Shown here piece by piece: positions 24,695 to 33,913 of a DNA stretch of 64,000 bases. This DNA comes from JAGQSZ01 sp049647585 (GTDB lineage Bacteria; Actinomycetota; Acidimicrobiia; Acidimicrobiales; Microtrichaceae), in the NCBI GenBank assembly GCA_049647585.1, contig JBARXY010000032.1, positions 1 through 64,000 on the forward strand, read 5' to 3'. A model generated the notes under the pieces. That model saw only the letters and a list, made by a program, of their open reading frames with translations, had not been told where the DNA came from and did no database searches. A program made the position numbers and the translations under genes. Each line of letters opens with the position of its first letter. The first letter of the stretch is position 1.

Positions 24695-25444
24695 TCAGCG
24701 CTTGGCGAGACTCAGGAACAGCAGCCGGGGAATCGACTTCGCTTCGGAGTATTCCTCGGCCCTGGCCAGAAAGCCCGCCGGCGGCTCCGGTTCGACCATG
24801 CGCTCCAGAACCAGTCCCCGATCGAACGCCGAGTTCAGATAGCGGCCCAACGGACGGTGGTAGAAGCGGATGAACACGCCCTGCTCGACCTCTTCAACCG
24901 TGTCGGCCTCTTCCAGGTACGCGCCGACCCGCCAGTACAACTCGGGTGGGTCCAGGATCTGGTCGTCGATCCAGCCGCTGCCCGGGGTCTGCAGCAGCGG
25001 GTGGTTCAACAGGAACAGGAATCGTCCACCGGGCTTCAGGACCCGGGCGACCTCGTTGAGCGCCGCATCGAGGTCCGGTATGTGTTCGAACACCAGACAC
25101 GCGACCGCCGCGTCGACCGATGCATCCGCCACGCCCAGATCGGTTGCCGAGCCCTGCATGTAGAGCGGCCCGCCACCACGTTCGACGCCTACCGCGACCT
25201 GGGTGAACGCCGGGTCAACCCCGATCGCGTCCAAACCCAGATCGACCGCCATACGGGCGACCTGTCCTTCGCCACAACCGATGTCCAGCAAAGCCCCGCT
25301 GCGTGGAAGATGCTCGGCTATCAGCGGAAGGATCTGCTCGGTGTATTCAGGGTCGACGCCGTCGGTGAACTGGTCCTGCCACCACTTCGCGTGCGCTTCC
25401 CAAGGGTCGGGCTTCTGACTCGGACCCGTGCCGCTCTGGCTCAT
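24695..25444 (-). CDS. Class I SAM-dependent methyltransferase
   Basis: A 249-residue Rossmann methyltransferase: LLDIGCGEGQVARMAVDLGL (motif I), IGVDPAF (acidic loop), ATDLGVADASVDAAVACLVF and ARVLKPGGRFLFLLNHPLL. The start ATG 25444 overlaps the stop of the thymidine kinase gene (ATGA). The substrate cannot be told from sequence. The C-terminal IRFYHRPLGRYLNSAF is found in small-molecule methyltransferases of the ubiE/COQ5-like group. Confidence 0.85.
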   Translation of the reverse strand: MSQSGTGPSQKPDPWEAHAKWWQDQFTDGVDPEYTEQILPLIAEHLPRSGALLDIGCGEGQVARMAVDLGLDAIGVDPAFTQVAVGVERGGGPLYMQGSATDLGVADASVDAAVACLVFEHIPDLDAALNEVARVLKPGGRFLFLLNHPLLQTPGSGWIDDQILDPPELYWRVGAYLEEADTVEEVEQGVFIRFYHRPLGRYLNSAFDRGLVLERMVEPEPPAGFLARAEEYSEAKSIPRLLFLSLAKR

Positions 25445-26103
25445 ATCGTCCGTCCCCGTGGCGTGGTGCTGGGCGGGACGCACTGGCCGGCTATCCAATG
25501 CTTCCGACACAGCAACTCATAGCTGACCTCGGGTTCGTCCAGCTCGAGGCGCTCCTGGGACTCCAGAGCGGGATCGACGGTGTCGCCCCGAACCATTAGG
25601 TCACCCTCGTAGACCTGCACGCCGTTGACGATGCGCGCATTGTGGGTCGCCTGTTCGCCGCACCAGCAGCGAACCTCGACCTGAAGCTCCTGACGTTGGT
25701 CGGCAAGTTCGAGGAACCGGGCCGCTCCGGGGAACAGAACCCCTTGGAAGCTCGTCAACAGCCCGAAAGCCCACACGTCGATGCCCCGCTCATCGACCAG
25801 ACGGGCCAGCTGATCGACCTGGGTCGGCTCATAGAACTGGGCCTCGTCACACACCACGAACTGCGTGCGCCGATGCGGCAGATTCATGTCTTCGAGCACG
25901 TACTGGTAGAGATCCAGCTCAGGTGTGATCTGCACCGCGTCAGCCTGAACCCCAAGCCTCGATGACACGACCCCGGCCGAACGATCCAGCTGGGTGAACA
26001 GCAGCCCCCGCAGGCCCCGACGACTCAGATTGTGGTGGATCTGCAGCGCCTGGGTCGATTTTCCGGAGCCCATAGTCCCGTGGAAGAACCTCAACTTCGC
26101 CAT
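25441..26103 (-). CDS. tdk: Thymidine kinase
   Basis: A 220-residue type II thymidine kinase that phosphorylates thymidine for salvage. Walker A is FFHGTMGSGKSTQAL, the DE motif is FVVCDEAQFYEPTQV, the substrate loop FGLLTSFQGVLFPGA, and a zinc site is formed by RCWCGEQATHNARI with YELLCRKHW. It lies 11 bases after uvrC on the same strand. The C-terminus overlaps the methyltransferase start. Confidence 0.93.
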   Translation of the reverse strand: MAKLRFFHGTMGSGKSTQALQIHHNLSRRGLRGLLFTQLDRSAGVVSSRLGVQADAVQITPELDLYQYVLEDMNLPHRRTQFVVCDEAQFYEPTQVDQLARLVDERGIDVWAFGLLTSFQGVLFPGAARFLELADQRQELQVEVRCWCGEQATHNARIVNGVQVYEGDLMVRGDTVDPALESQERLELDEPEVSYELLCRKHWIAGQCVPPSTTPRGRTI

Positions 26104-26114
26104 GTGCAGTGAAG

Positions 26115-27974
26115 CTACCGGGCTTCGGAGTGGAGCTTCTCATGCACCGCTTCGGCCACGTCATCCGGCAGCCATTTGAGCGCCGTCAGCTCCTCGACGC
26201 TCGCGTTCTTGACGGCCCGGATCCCACCCAGGTCCTTGACCAATCGAACCTTGCGTTTGGGCCCGAGCCCGGGAATCCCGTCGAGCACGGAGTGCGTCAT
26301 CCGCTTGTCGCGGCGCTCCCGGTGGAAGGTGATGGCGAACCGGTGCGACTCGTCGCGGATCCGCTGCAACATGAACAGACCCTCGGAGCCTCTCGGCACG
26401 GCCACGGGGTCGGACCGGTTGGGCAGGTAAACCTCTTCGAACTGCTTGGCGAGCGACGCAACGGGTATCTCATCGCTCAACCCCAGCTCTTCGAGGACCT
26501 TCACCGCGACGCCCAACTGGCCCTTACCGCCGTCGACCAGCAGAAGCTGCGGCGGATACGAGAACTTGCCCCGCTCCTCGATCGGCTTGTTGCGATCGGC
26601 AACGTAGGCGGTGAAACGCCTGGTCAGGACCTCCTCCATCGCAGCGAAATCGTCGTTCTGGGGGACGTTGACCTTGAAGCGTCGGTACTCGGACTTTCGG
26701 GGCAGCCCGTCCTCCAGGACGACCATCGAGCCGACATAGTCGGTCCCCTGGAGATGGCTCATGTCGTAGCACTCGATCCGGAGCGGCGCGGCAGGCAGGT
26801 CCAGCCACTGCTGGAGTTCGTTCAGGGCGTGGGCCCGGCTGTTGTGGTCCGATGCTCGCTTCAGGCGATGCCGGGTGAAGGCCTCTGTGGCGTTGCGAGT
26901 GACGGTCTCGGCAAGTTCACGCTTGGCACCTCGCTGGGGAATCCGAATCTGGACCCTGCTACCTCGTTGTGCGCTCAACCACTCCTCGTAGAGTGGGACG
27001 TCATCCGGCAGTTCGGGCACCAGCACCGACTTTGGGTACCCGACCGCCGGCTCGTCGCCGTAGACCTGTTCGAGAATCGCAGAAGTGGTCTCGGCCGATC
27101 CCATGTCCATGACCTTGTCCAGAATCAGACCTTGGCGGCCGACGACCCGACCCTTGCGGACGAAGAACACCTGGGCTGCGGCTTCCAGATCATCCTGGTG
27201 GATGCCGATGATGTCTACGTCCTCACTGCGGTCCCCGACCATCTGTTGGCGCTCGATCGCACGCTTCACGGTGATTATGCGGTCACGCAGGCGGGCGGCC
27301 TGTTCGAACTCCATCTCGGAGGCAGCCGCCGCCATCTGGGCCTGGAGCCGGTCGAGTACCGGCTCAGTCTCACCCTCGAGAAACTCCATGAACTCGGTGA
27401 CCAACTTGTCATAGTCGGTCTTCGAAATCTCGTTCACGCACGGCGCCGAGCATTTCTCGATGTGGTACATCAGGCACGGTTTGCCCATGCGCTGGTGGCG
27501 GAGGAGTTTGCCGTCGGAACAGGTCCTGATCGGAAATGTCCTCAGCAGTTCGTCCAGCGTTTCTCGGATTGCGTAAGCATGCGCGTAGGGCCCGAAGTAT
27601 CGGGTGCCCTTGCGGCGGCGCCCTCGCATGACGGTCGCCCGGGGCCATTCGTCGCTGAGCGTCACGGCCAGGAACGGGTAGCTCTTGTCATCGACCAGTC
27701 GGACGTTGAACCGTGGCCGGTGACGCTTGATCAGGCTGTACTCCAGCATGAGCGCTTCGACCTCGTTGCGGACCTGAATCCACTCCACCGACTCGGCGGT
27801 CGCGACCATCTGGGCGGTCCGGGGGTGCAGCCCACGGGGGTCCTGGAAATAGTTGGAGAGCCGTTGGCGAAGCGATTTGGCCTTACCGACGTAGATGACC
27901 CTGCCGTCGCGGTCCTTGAACTGATAGCTCCCCGGGGTGTCGGGGATCGTCCCGGCAGGTGGTCGCTCCATCAT
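26115..27974 (-). CDS. uvrC: Excinuclease ABC subunit C
   Basis: A 619-residue nucleotide excision repair nuclease. It has an N-terminal GIY-YIG domain (TPGSYQFKDRDGRVIYVGKA), a UVR coil (MAAAASEMEFEQAARLRDRI), the RNase-H-like 5' nuclease (IECYDMSHLQGTDYVGSMVV, LLVDGGKGQL) and a C-terminal helix-hairpin-helix (IPGLGPKRKVRLVKDLGG). ATG 27974 (MMERPPAGTIP) is chosen because homology starts there. It heads the minus-strand run through tdk, rapZ and yvcK. uvrA and uvrB lie within 8 kb. Confidence 0.96.
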   Translation of the reverse strand: MMERPPAGTIPDTPGSYQFKDRDGRVIYVGKAKSLRQRLSNYFQDPRGLHPRTAQMVATAESVEWIQVRNEVEALMLEYSLIKRHRPRFNVRLVDDKSYPFLAVTLSDEWPRATVMRGRRRKGTRYFGPYAHAYAIRETLDELLRTFPIRTCSDGKLLRHQRMGKPCLMYHIEKCSAPCVNEISKTDYDKLVTEFMEFLEGETEPVLDRLQAQMAAAASEMEFEQAARLRDRIITVKRAIERQQMVGDRSEDVDIIGIHQDDLEAAAQVFFVRKGRVVGRQGLILDKVMDMGSAETTSAILEQVYGDEPAVGYPKSVLVPELPDDVPLYEEWLSAQRGSRVQIRIPQRGAKRELAETVTRNATEAFTRHRLKRASDHNSRAHALNELQQWLDLPAAPLRIECYDMSHLQGTDYVGSMVVLEDGLPRKSEYRRFKVNVPQNDDFAAMEEVLTRRFTAYVADRNKPIEERGKFSYPPQLLLVDGGKGQLGVAVKVLEELGLSDEIPVASLAKQFEEVYLPNRSDPVAVPRGSEGLFMLQRIRDESHRFAITFHRERRDKRMTHSVLDGIPGLGPKRKVRLVKDLGGIRAVKNASVEELTALKWLPDDVAEAVHEKLHSEAR

Positions 27975-28295
27975 CGCCCTCGAAGCTACCGCCACCGCTG
28001 GCCCGTCCGGGTCCGGGTAGCGGGTGGATCTTGGCACTCGACAGCCGGCCGATCGGGTCCTCGTGGGCCCCGTCGAATGAGAAGTGCCGAGGCCGATCCC
28101 TACAAATTTCCACTTTGCACGGGCGCTCGGCCGAATGCGATGTACGCTCGCTTTGCTGGCCTGGTATCCAGCGACATCCAACTTCTGAGGCCGACATCCC
28201 CGTGGCGTGGCGACCAGGCTGTCCCCACCGGCGCAATCTCAGAGGTCTTCATCTGTCACAGGTCTCTGATCTGCGGCATGGGAGGTCACCCAAAA
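27975..28295. other. Divergent uvrC/nadA intergenic region
   Basis: About 320 bases that must hold the promoters of uvrC (minus) and nadA (plus). No clear -35/-10 pair, repeat or small RNA could be recognised. A GGAGGT Shine-Dalgarno at 28281-28286 belongs to nadA. Confidence 0.4.
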
Positions 28296-29405
28296 ATGTT
28301 GAGACTGCAGTCACAGCTGCCAGACGACTACACCACCACGAGCCAGGAAGACTTGGCCCAACGGATCGGATCGGCCAAGGAAGCTCTCGGTGAACGGTTG
28401 TTCATCCTGGGGCACCACTACCAGCGCGACGAGGTCATGCGCTGGGCCGATGCCCGGGGGGACTCGTATGGCCTCTCAGTTCTGGCCCAGGAACGGACCC
28501 AGTCCGAATACATCGTGTTCTGCGGAGTCCACTTCATGGCCGAGGCCGCGGATGTACTCACAGCCGATCACCAGAAGGTCATGCTTCCGGATCTGAACGC
28601 CGGCTGCTCGATGGCCGACATGGCCGACATCGATTCTGTCGAGGAAGCTTGGGAGACGCTCGCCGAGGTCACCGACATCGAGCGTCTCGTGCCGATCACC
28701 TACATGAACTCAGCCGCCAACCTGAAGGCGTTCGTGGGTCGCAACGGTGGTTCGGTCTGCACTTCGACCAACGCCCGGGCGGTCCTGGACTGGGCACTCA
28801 ACAACCCTGACGGACCCCGGGGCAAGCAGGTGCTGTTCTTCCCGGACCAGCACCTGGGACGCAACACCGGACATCAGATGGGCTACGACGAGTCCGACAT
28901 GGCCGTGTGGAATTCACGCAAGGACCTCGGAGGTCTCGAAGAGGCCGAGCTGAAGGAGAAGACCTTCCTGTTGTGGAAGGGCCACTGCTCGGTCCACCAG
29001 CGTTTCAGCATCAAGAACATCGAGGACTTCCGAGCTGAGCACCCTGATGGCTTGGTCGTCGCACACCCCGAGTGTTCCTACGAGGTCTGCAGTCGTGCCG
29101 ACAAGGTCGGGTCGACGTCATTCATCATCAAGGCCGTCGAGGACGCGCCCGCGGGCGCGGTGATAGCCATCGGAACCGAGATCCACCTGGTCAACCGGCT
29201 CAAGAACGAGACGCCCGACAAGACGATCGTCTCACTCGACCCGCTGCTGTGCCCCTGTTCGACGATGTTCCGCATCGACGCTCCCCACCTGGCGTGGATT
29301 CTGGAAGGGCTCGTCCAAGGCGAGGTCCGCAACCAGATCGTCGTCGACCCGGACGTCGCCCACTGGGCCCGGGTCGCGCTCCAGCGGATGCTCGACATCA
29401 CCTGA
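28296..29405 (+). CDS. nadA: Quinolinate synthase A
   Basis: A 369-residue NadA that condenses iminoaspartate with dihydroxyacetone phosphate to quinolinate in NAD biosynthesis. Conserved parts are LFILGHHYQRDEVMRWAD, IVFCGVHFMAEAADVL, DLNAGCSMADM, and the iron-sulfur cysteines in FCGVHF, HPECSYEV and LCPCSTM. ATG 28296 has GGAGGT 9 bases upstream. The frame stays open for 2 kb upstream, antisense to uvrC, but that part is not coding. nadB and nadC are not adjacent. Confidence 0.94.
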   Translation: MLRLQSQLPDDYTTTSQEDLAQRIGSAKEALGERLFILGHHYQRDEVMRWADARGDSYGLSVLAQERTQSEYIVFCGVHFMAEAADVLTADHQKVMLPDLNAGCSMADMADIDSVEEAWETLAEVTDIERLVPITYMNSAANLKAFVGRNGGSVCTSTNARAVLDWALNNPDGPRGKQVLFFPDQHLGRNTGHQMGYDESDMAVWNSRKDLGGLEEAELKEKTFLLWKGHCSVHQRFSIKNIEDFRAEHPDGLVVAHPECSYEVCSRADKVGSTSFIIKAVEDAPAGAVIAIGTEIHLVNRLKNETPDKTIVSLDPLLCPCSTMFRIDAPHLAWILEGLVQGEVRNQIVVDPDVAHWARVALQRMLDIT

Positions 29406-29450
29406 GGCCTGGCCCCAGGCTGGCCCGCCTAGACCCCGGCGCTGCCGGGC

Positions 29451-32400
29451 CTATGCCAGCAGCGGTGCCAGGAACTGTCCGGTGAAGCTTGCCTCGGTGG
29501 CGGCTATCAACTCCGGCGGGCCTTCGGCGACAACCATTCCGCCACCCGTCCCGCCCTCGGGACCCAGGTCGATGACCCAGTCCGCGGTCTTGATGACATC
29601 AAGGTTGTGTTCGATCACCAGCACCGTATTGCCCTGATCCACCAGCCGCGAAAGCACCGTCAGCAGCTTGCGTATGTCCTCGAAATGCAGCCCGGTCGTC
29701 GGCTCGTCCAGCAGATAGATCGTGTGACCGGTCGACCGCTTGGCCAACTCCGACGCCAGCTTCACCCGTTGTGCCTCACCGCCCGACAGAGTCGTCGCGG
29801 GCTGTCCCAGACGGACATAGCCCAGACCGACGTCCACGAGAGTCTGCATGTGACGGGCGATGGTCGGCTGGTTCGAGAAGAACTCCAGCGCCTCCTCGCA
29901 CGACAGGTTCAGAACCTCGGCGATATTGAGGCCCTTGAAGGTCACCTCAAGGGTGTCCCTGTTGTAGCGGGCGCCATGGCAGATCTCACACGGGACGTAG
30001 ATGTCGGGCAGGAAGTGCATCTCGATCTTGATCGTTCCGTCGCCTGAGCACGCCTCGCAACGTCCTCCCTTGACGTTGAAGCTGAAACGACCGGGCATGT
30101 ACCCCCGCACCTTCGCCTCGGAGGTCTTGGCGAACAACTTACGTATGTGGTCGAAAACTCCGGTATAGGTGGCCGGATTGGACCTGGGTGTACGACCGAT
30201 CGGTGATTGGTCGATGTCGATCACCTTGTCGAGTTGTTCGATGCCCTCCACCCGGCGGTGCAGCCCTGGCGGGGTCTTCGACCCGTAGATGTGCTGCATG
30301 AGCGAGCGCATGAGGATGTCGTTGATCAGCGTCGACTTTCCCGAACCGGACACCCCGGTGACCGCGACGAAGTTGCCGAGCGGAATGTCGACATCGATGT
30401 TGCGCAGGTTGTGCTCCCGGGCTCCACGGATGTGGACCCACGAATCACCGGGTTCACGGCGCTTCTCGGGCAGGGGGATCGACCGTTTGCCGGACAGGTA
30501 CTGACCTGTGATCGATTCCTTGGCCTTCAACAGCCCCTTGAACGTCCCCGAATGGACAACCCGTCCGCCGTGCTCTCCAGCTCCGGGGCCCACGTCGACC
30601 ACATGGTCCGCGATCCGGATCGTGTCCTCGTCGTGTTCGACAACGATCACGGTGTTGCCCAGGTCCCGTAGCCGGATCAGAGTCTCGATCAGACGGTGGT
30701 TGTCACGCTGGTGCAATCCGATGGACGGCTCGTCCAGAACATATAGAACGCCGACCAGCCCGGATCCGATCTGGGACGCCAGTCGAATGCGCTGGGCCTC
30801 GCCGCCGGAAAGTGTCGCAGCCGAGCGGGCGAGCGACAGATAGTCGAGTCCCACGTCGCACAGGAAACGTAGACGGACGTTGATTTCCTTGAGGATCCGC
30901 TCGGCGATCATTTCCTGACGGTCGTCGAGACGGAGCGTCAACAGTCGTTCGGTCGAATCCGCGATCGACAGGCTGCACAGTTGGTGCATGTTGAGCCCGT
31001 CGATGGTCACGGCCAACGCGTAGGGATTGAGCCGGGCGCCGTCGCAGGTCTGGCAGGGCACCAGGCGCATGTAGCCCTCGATCGCGTCCCTGGCAGAGTC
31101 CGACTCGGCTTCGGCGTGACGGCGCTTCAGATACGGGATGACACCCTCGTACTTGGCGGAATAGGTACGTGTGCGTCCGTAGCGGTTCTTGAACTTGACT
31201 GCGACCCGTTCGGCTCCGGCGACGCCGTGAAGCAGCAGCTTCTGGTCCTTTTTCGGGAGCTTCTCGAACGGTTCGTTGATATCAATGTCGTACTCGTCGC
31301 AAACAGATTCGAGCAGACGGTGGAAGTACTTGGCGTGGCCAGAGGCCCACGGAGCCAACGCACCTTCTGCGACCGAGCGGGACGGGTCGGGAACGACCAA
31401 TTCGGGGTCGACCTGGAAGATCGTGCCTAGGCCGTCACATGCCGGACATGCCCCATAGGGAGTGTTGAACGAGAAGTTGCGGGGAGCGAGTTCCTCGAAA
31501 CTCTTGCCGTCGGAGGGCCGAGCGAGTCGCTCAGAGAACGTCAGCAACTCGCCGACCTCGTCGGGGTCTGCGTCCTTACCGGGAACGAGTTCGATCTGGG
31601 CGACACCCTCGGCGAGAGTTAGCGCTGCTTCCATCGAGTCCGTCAGCCGTCGCTCGATACCCTCTCGTAGCACCAGCCGGTCGACGATCACCTCGATGTG
31701 ATGCTGCTCGTAGCGGGCGAGTTCTATCTCGGCCGGCAACAGATGCACCTCGCCGTCGACCCTCACGCGTTGGAATCCGTCGGCAAGCAGGTCCTCGAAA
31801 AGTTGCTCGTAGGTGCCCTTTCGGCCCCGCACGACCGGCGCCAGCACCTGGAACCTGGTGCCCTCGGGCAGCTTCAGAATCCGGTCGACGATCTGTTGTG
31901 GGGTCTGGCGGACGAGTTCCTCGCCGGTCTCGGGATCATGTGGCGTGCCGACACGGGCGAACAGCAGTCGGAGGTAGTCGTAAACCTCGGTGACCGTACC
32001 CACCGTCGATCGCGGGTTCCTCGACGCCGACTTCTGGTCGATCGAGATTGCCGGGGAAAGCCCTTCGATCACGTCGACGTCGGGCTTGTCCATCTGACCC
32101 AAGAACTGTCGTGCGTAGGACGACAGCGACTCGACGTAACGGCGCTGACCCTCGGCGTAGATGGTGTCGAACGCCAGCGAGGACTTTCCCGAACCGGACA
32201 GACCCGTGAACACGATCAGCTGATCGCGAGGGAGGTCCAGCGAAACGTCGCACAGGTTGTGCTCCCGCGCACCCCGGATGGTGATGCGATCAAGCGCGTG
32301 ACTACCTGCCACAGATGGAGTCTTGCCGGCCGGAGTCTTTGCCGGCGCCTTCTTGGCGGGGGCTTTCTTCACGGGGGCCTTCTTCACGGGAGCCTTGGAC

Positions 32401-32501
32401 GGTGTGGCCACGCTCTTGCTCGCACCTTTGGAGGCACTCTTTGCTCTGCTGTTCGGTGTCGCAGTGCGTCGATTTCCGGCGGTCGTCGCTTCGGGAGACA
32501 T
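29451..32501 (-). CDS. uvrA: Excinuclease ABC subunit A with basic N-terminal tail
   Basis: A 1016-residue UvrA. Both ABC modules are complete: Walker A FTGLSGSGKSSLAFD and VTGVSGSGKSTLIND, signatures LSGGEAQRI and LSGGEAQRV, and zinc modules (CPACDGLG, CQTCDGARL, CEACSGDGTIK). It detects DNA damage with UvrB. The core starts near residue 70 (LDRITIRGAREHNL). Before it lies a tail of about 69 residues rich in Lys, Ala and Pro, with KKAPVKKAPAKKAP repeats like histone H1, encoded by near-identical 15-base units. No better start is visible between the tail and the core. It is convergent with nadA. Confidence 0.96.
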   Translation of the reverse strand: MSPEATTAGNRRTATPNSRAKSASKGASKSVATPSKAPVKKAPVKKAPAKKAPAKTPAGKTPSVAGSHALDRITIRGAREHNLCDVSLDLPRDQLIVFTGLSGSGKSSLAFDTIYAEGQRRYVESLSSYARQFLGQMDKPDVDVIEGLSPAISIDQKSASRNPRSTVGTVTEVYDYLRLLFARVGTPHDPETGEELVRQTPQQIVDRILKLPEGTRFQVLAPVVRGRKGTYEQLFEDLLADGFQRVRVDGEVHLLPAEIELARYEQHHIEVIVDRLVLREGIERRLTDSMEAALTLAEGVAQIELVPGKDADPDEVGELLTFSERLARPSDGKSFEELAPRNFSFNTPYGACPACDGLGTIFQVDPELVVPDPSRSVAEGALAPWASGHAKYFHRLLESVCDEYDIDINEPFEKLPKKDQKLLLHGVAGAERVAVKFKNRYGRTRTYSAKYEGVIPYLKRRHAEAESDSARDAIEGYMRLVPCQTCDGARLNPYALAVTIDGLNMHQLCSLSIADSTERLLTLRLDDRQEMIAERILKEINVRLRFLCDVGLDYLSLARSAATLSGGEAQRIRLASQIGSGLVGVLYVLDEPSIGLHQRDNHRLIETLIRLRDLGNTVIVVEHDEDTIRIADHVVDVGPGAGEHGGRVVHSGTFKGLLKAKESITGQYLSGKRSIPLPEKRREPGDSWVHIRGAREHNLRNIDVDIPLGNFVAVTGVSGSGKSTLINDILMRSLMQHIYGSKTPPGLHRRVEGIEQLDKVIDIDQSPIGRTPRSNPATYTGVFDHIRKLFAKTSEAKVRGYMPGRFSFNVKGGRCEACSGDGTIKIEMHFLPDIYVPCEICHGARYNRDTLEVTFKGLNIAEVLNLSCEEALEFFSNQPTIARHMQTLVDVGLGYVRLGQPATTLSGGEAQRVKLASELAKRSTGHTIYLLDEPTTGLHFEDIRKLLTVLSRLVDQGNTVLVIEHNLDVIKTADWVIDLGPEGGTGGGMVVAEGPPELIAATEASFTGQFLAPLLA

Positions 32502-32818
32502 TGCGCTCTATCGTAGTTGAACGAACGCGTGTTCCCATGGTCGTTTCATATCTTTCGGGCGGGTCTTTGACACACCTCGGTTGCTCGGCCGGCGCACAGA
32601 CCCTCTGACCACGGACAGCGCGAATATCGCGCCCGTGGGCGCGCTTTCTGCGCTCAGCGTGTGGATCCGGTTCCGTATAGTCAGGTTCCGGTCACATATA
32701 GTGACGGCCCGCATCGAGGCGTCGATGGGAGCCACGCCCAGGACGGTCTCGGACGGGTAGCTACTCTGGCCACAATCCTGGTGGCGGTCGCCGACGATCT
32801 CGCTGGCATACTTCTCCT
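32502..32818. promoter_or_regulatory. Divergent uvrA/aroC intergenic region with twin TATAGT boxes
   Basis: This 317-base stretch has no gene. It holds two TATAGT boxes, at 32676-32681 and 32697-32702, each following GGTTCCG. The second sits in the inverted repeat GTCAC-ATATA-GTGAC (32691-32705). They are candidate -10 elements for the plus strand towards aroC. Good -35 boxes are not evident. Confidence 0.4.
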
Positions 32819-33904
32819 ATGAGTTCCTCCAGCGGTCACCTCTTCAGACTCACCACCTTTGGCGAGTCCCATGGTGGAGGGGTTGGCGTGGTCGTGGACG
32901 GCTGTCCCCCACTGCTGGAGCTGTCCGAGGCAGACATCCAGCCCGACCTTGACCGTCGGCGTCCGGGTCAGAGTCGGCTCGTCACCCAGCGCAATGAGAC
33001 CGACACTGTCGAGATTCTCTCGGGCACCTACGGCGGACTGACGCTCGGGTCACCCATAGCCATGCTGGTCCGAAATTCCGACCAGCGTTCCGGGGCCTAC
33101 GAACAGGAGAAGGACCTCTACAGGCCCTCCCACGCCGACTACACCACCGAGGCGAAGTACGGCATCCGAGCAGTGGCAGGCGGTGGCAGGGCGTCGGCGC
33201 GCGAGACCATAGGGCGGGTTGCGGCTGCTGCGATCGCACGTAAATTACTCCTACAGAACAGCAAGGTGGAGGTGCTCGGATGGGTTTCCAGCATCCACGG
33301 CATCAACTCCGAGGTCGACCCCGGCACCGTGACACTCGCTGACGTCGAGGCGGGACCGACCAGGTGCCCTGACCCTCAGGCGGCCGAGAAGATGGTCGAG
33401 GCCATCGAGCAGGCCCGCCGCGATGGCAACTCGCTGGGGGGAATCGTCACCTGTGTAGCCCGAGGCGTTCCGGCCGGCTGGGGTGAACCGGTTTTCGACA
33501 AACTCGAAGCCGATCTGGCGAAGGCGACGATGTCGCTGCCGGCGAGCAAGGGATTCGAGATAGGCAGTGGTTTCGGCGCCGCGGCCATGACCGGCCTCGA
33601 ACACAATGACCCGTTCATACCCGGCGAAGATGGCAAGCCACGGACGTCGACCAACCATTCCGGCGGCGTGCAGGGCGGCATTTCCAACGGCGAGGACATC
33701 GTGATCCGGGTCGCTTTCAAGCCCACTGCGACGCTGTCCTCTGACCAGATGACCGTCGACCGCGACAATCAGCCGGTGACGCTCGCATCGAGAGGTCGCC
33801 ATGACCCATGTGTTCTGCCGAGGGCCGTTCCTCTGGTCGAAGCAGCGGTCCTGCTGGTCCTCGCAGATCATTGGTTGCGCCAGCGCGCCATGACCGGAGC
33901 CTGA
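32819..33904 (+). CDS. aroC: Chorismate synthase
   Basis: A 361-residue FMN-dependent enzyme that turns EPSP into chorismate. The N-terminus LFRLTTFGESHGGGVGVVVD matches the first signature, GIRAVAGGGRASARETIGRV the second (FMN and phosphate binding), and GRHDPCVLPRAVPLVEA the third. Of normal length and intact. It is convergent with uvrB, with 9 bases between the stops. No other shikimate gene lies nearby. Confidence 0.96.
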   Translation: MSSSSGHLFRLTTFGESHGGGVGVVVDGCPPLLELSEADIQPDLDRRRPGQSRLVTQRNETDTVEILSGTYGGLTLGSPIAMLVRNSDQRSGAYEQEKDLYRPSHADYTTEAKYGIRAVAGGGRASARETIGRVAAAAIARKLLLQNSKVEVLGWVSSIHGINSEVDPGTVTLADVEAGPTRCPDPQAAEKMVEAIEQARRDGNSLGGIVTCVARGVPAGWGEPVFDKLEADLAKATMSLPASKGFEIGSGFGAAAMTGLEHNDPFIPGEDGKPRTSTNHSGGVQGGISNGEDIVIRVAFKPTATLSSDQMTVDRDNQPVTLASRGRHDPCVLPRAVPLVEAAVLLVLADHWLRQRAMTGA

Positions 33905-33913
33905 GCGCCGGAG

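Noticed and set aside
26109..28295. Very long plus-strand open frame joined to nadA (over 2 kb upstream)
   Set aside because: It is antisense to uvrC, has no domain, and nadA has its own ATG with a GGAGGT site at 28281.
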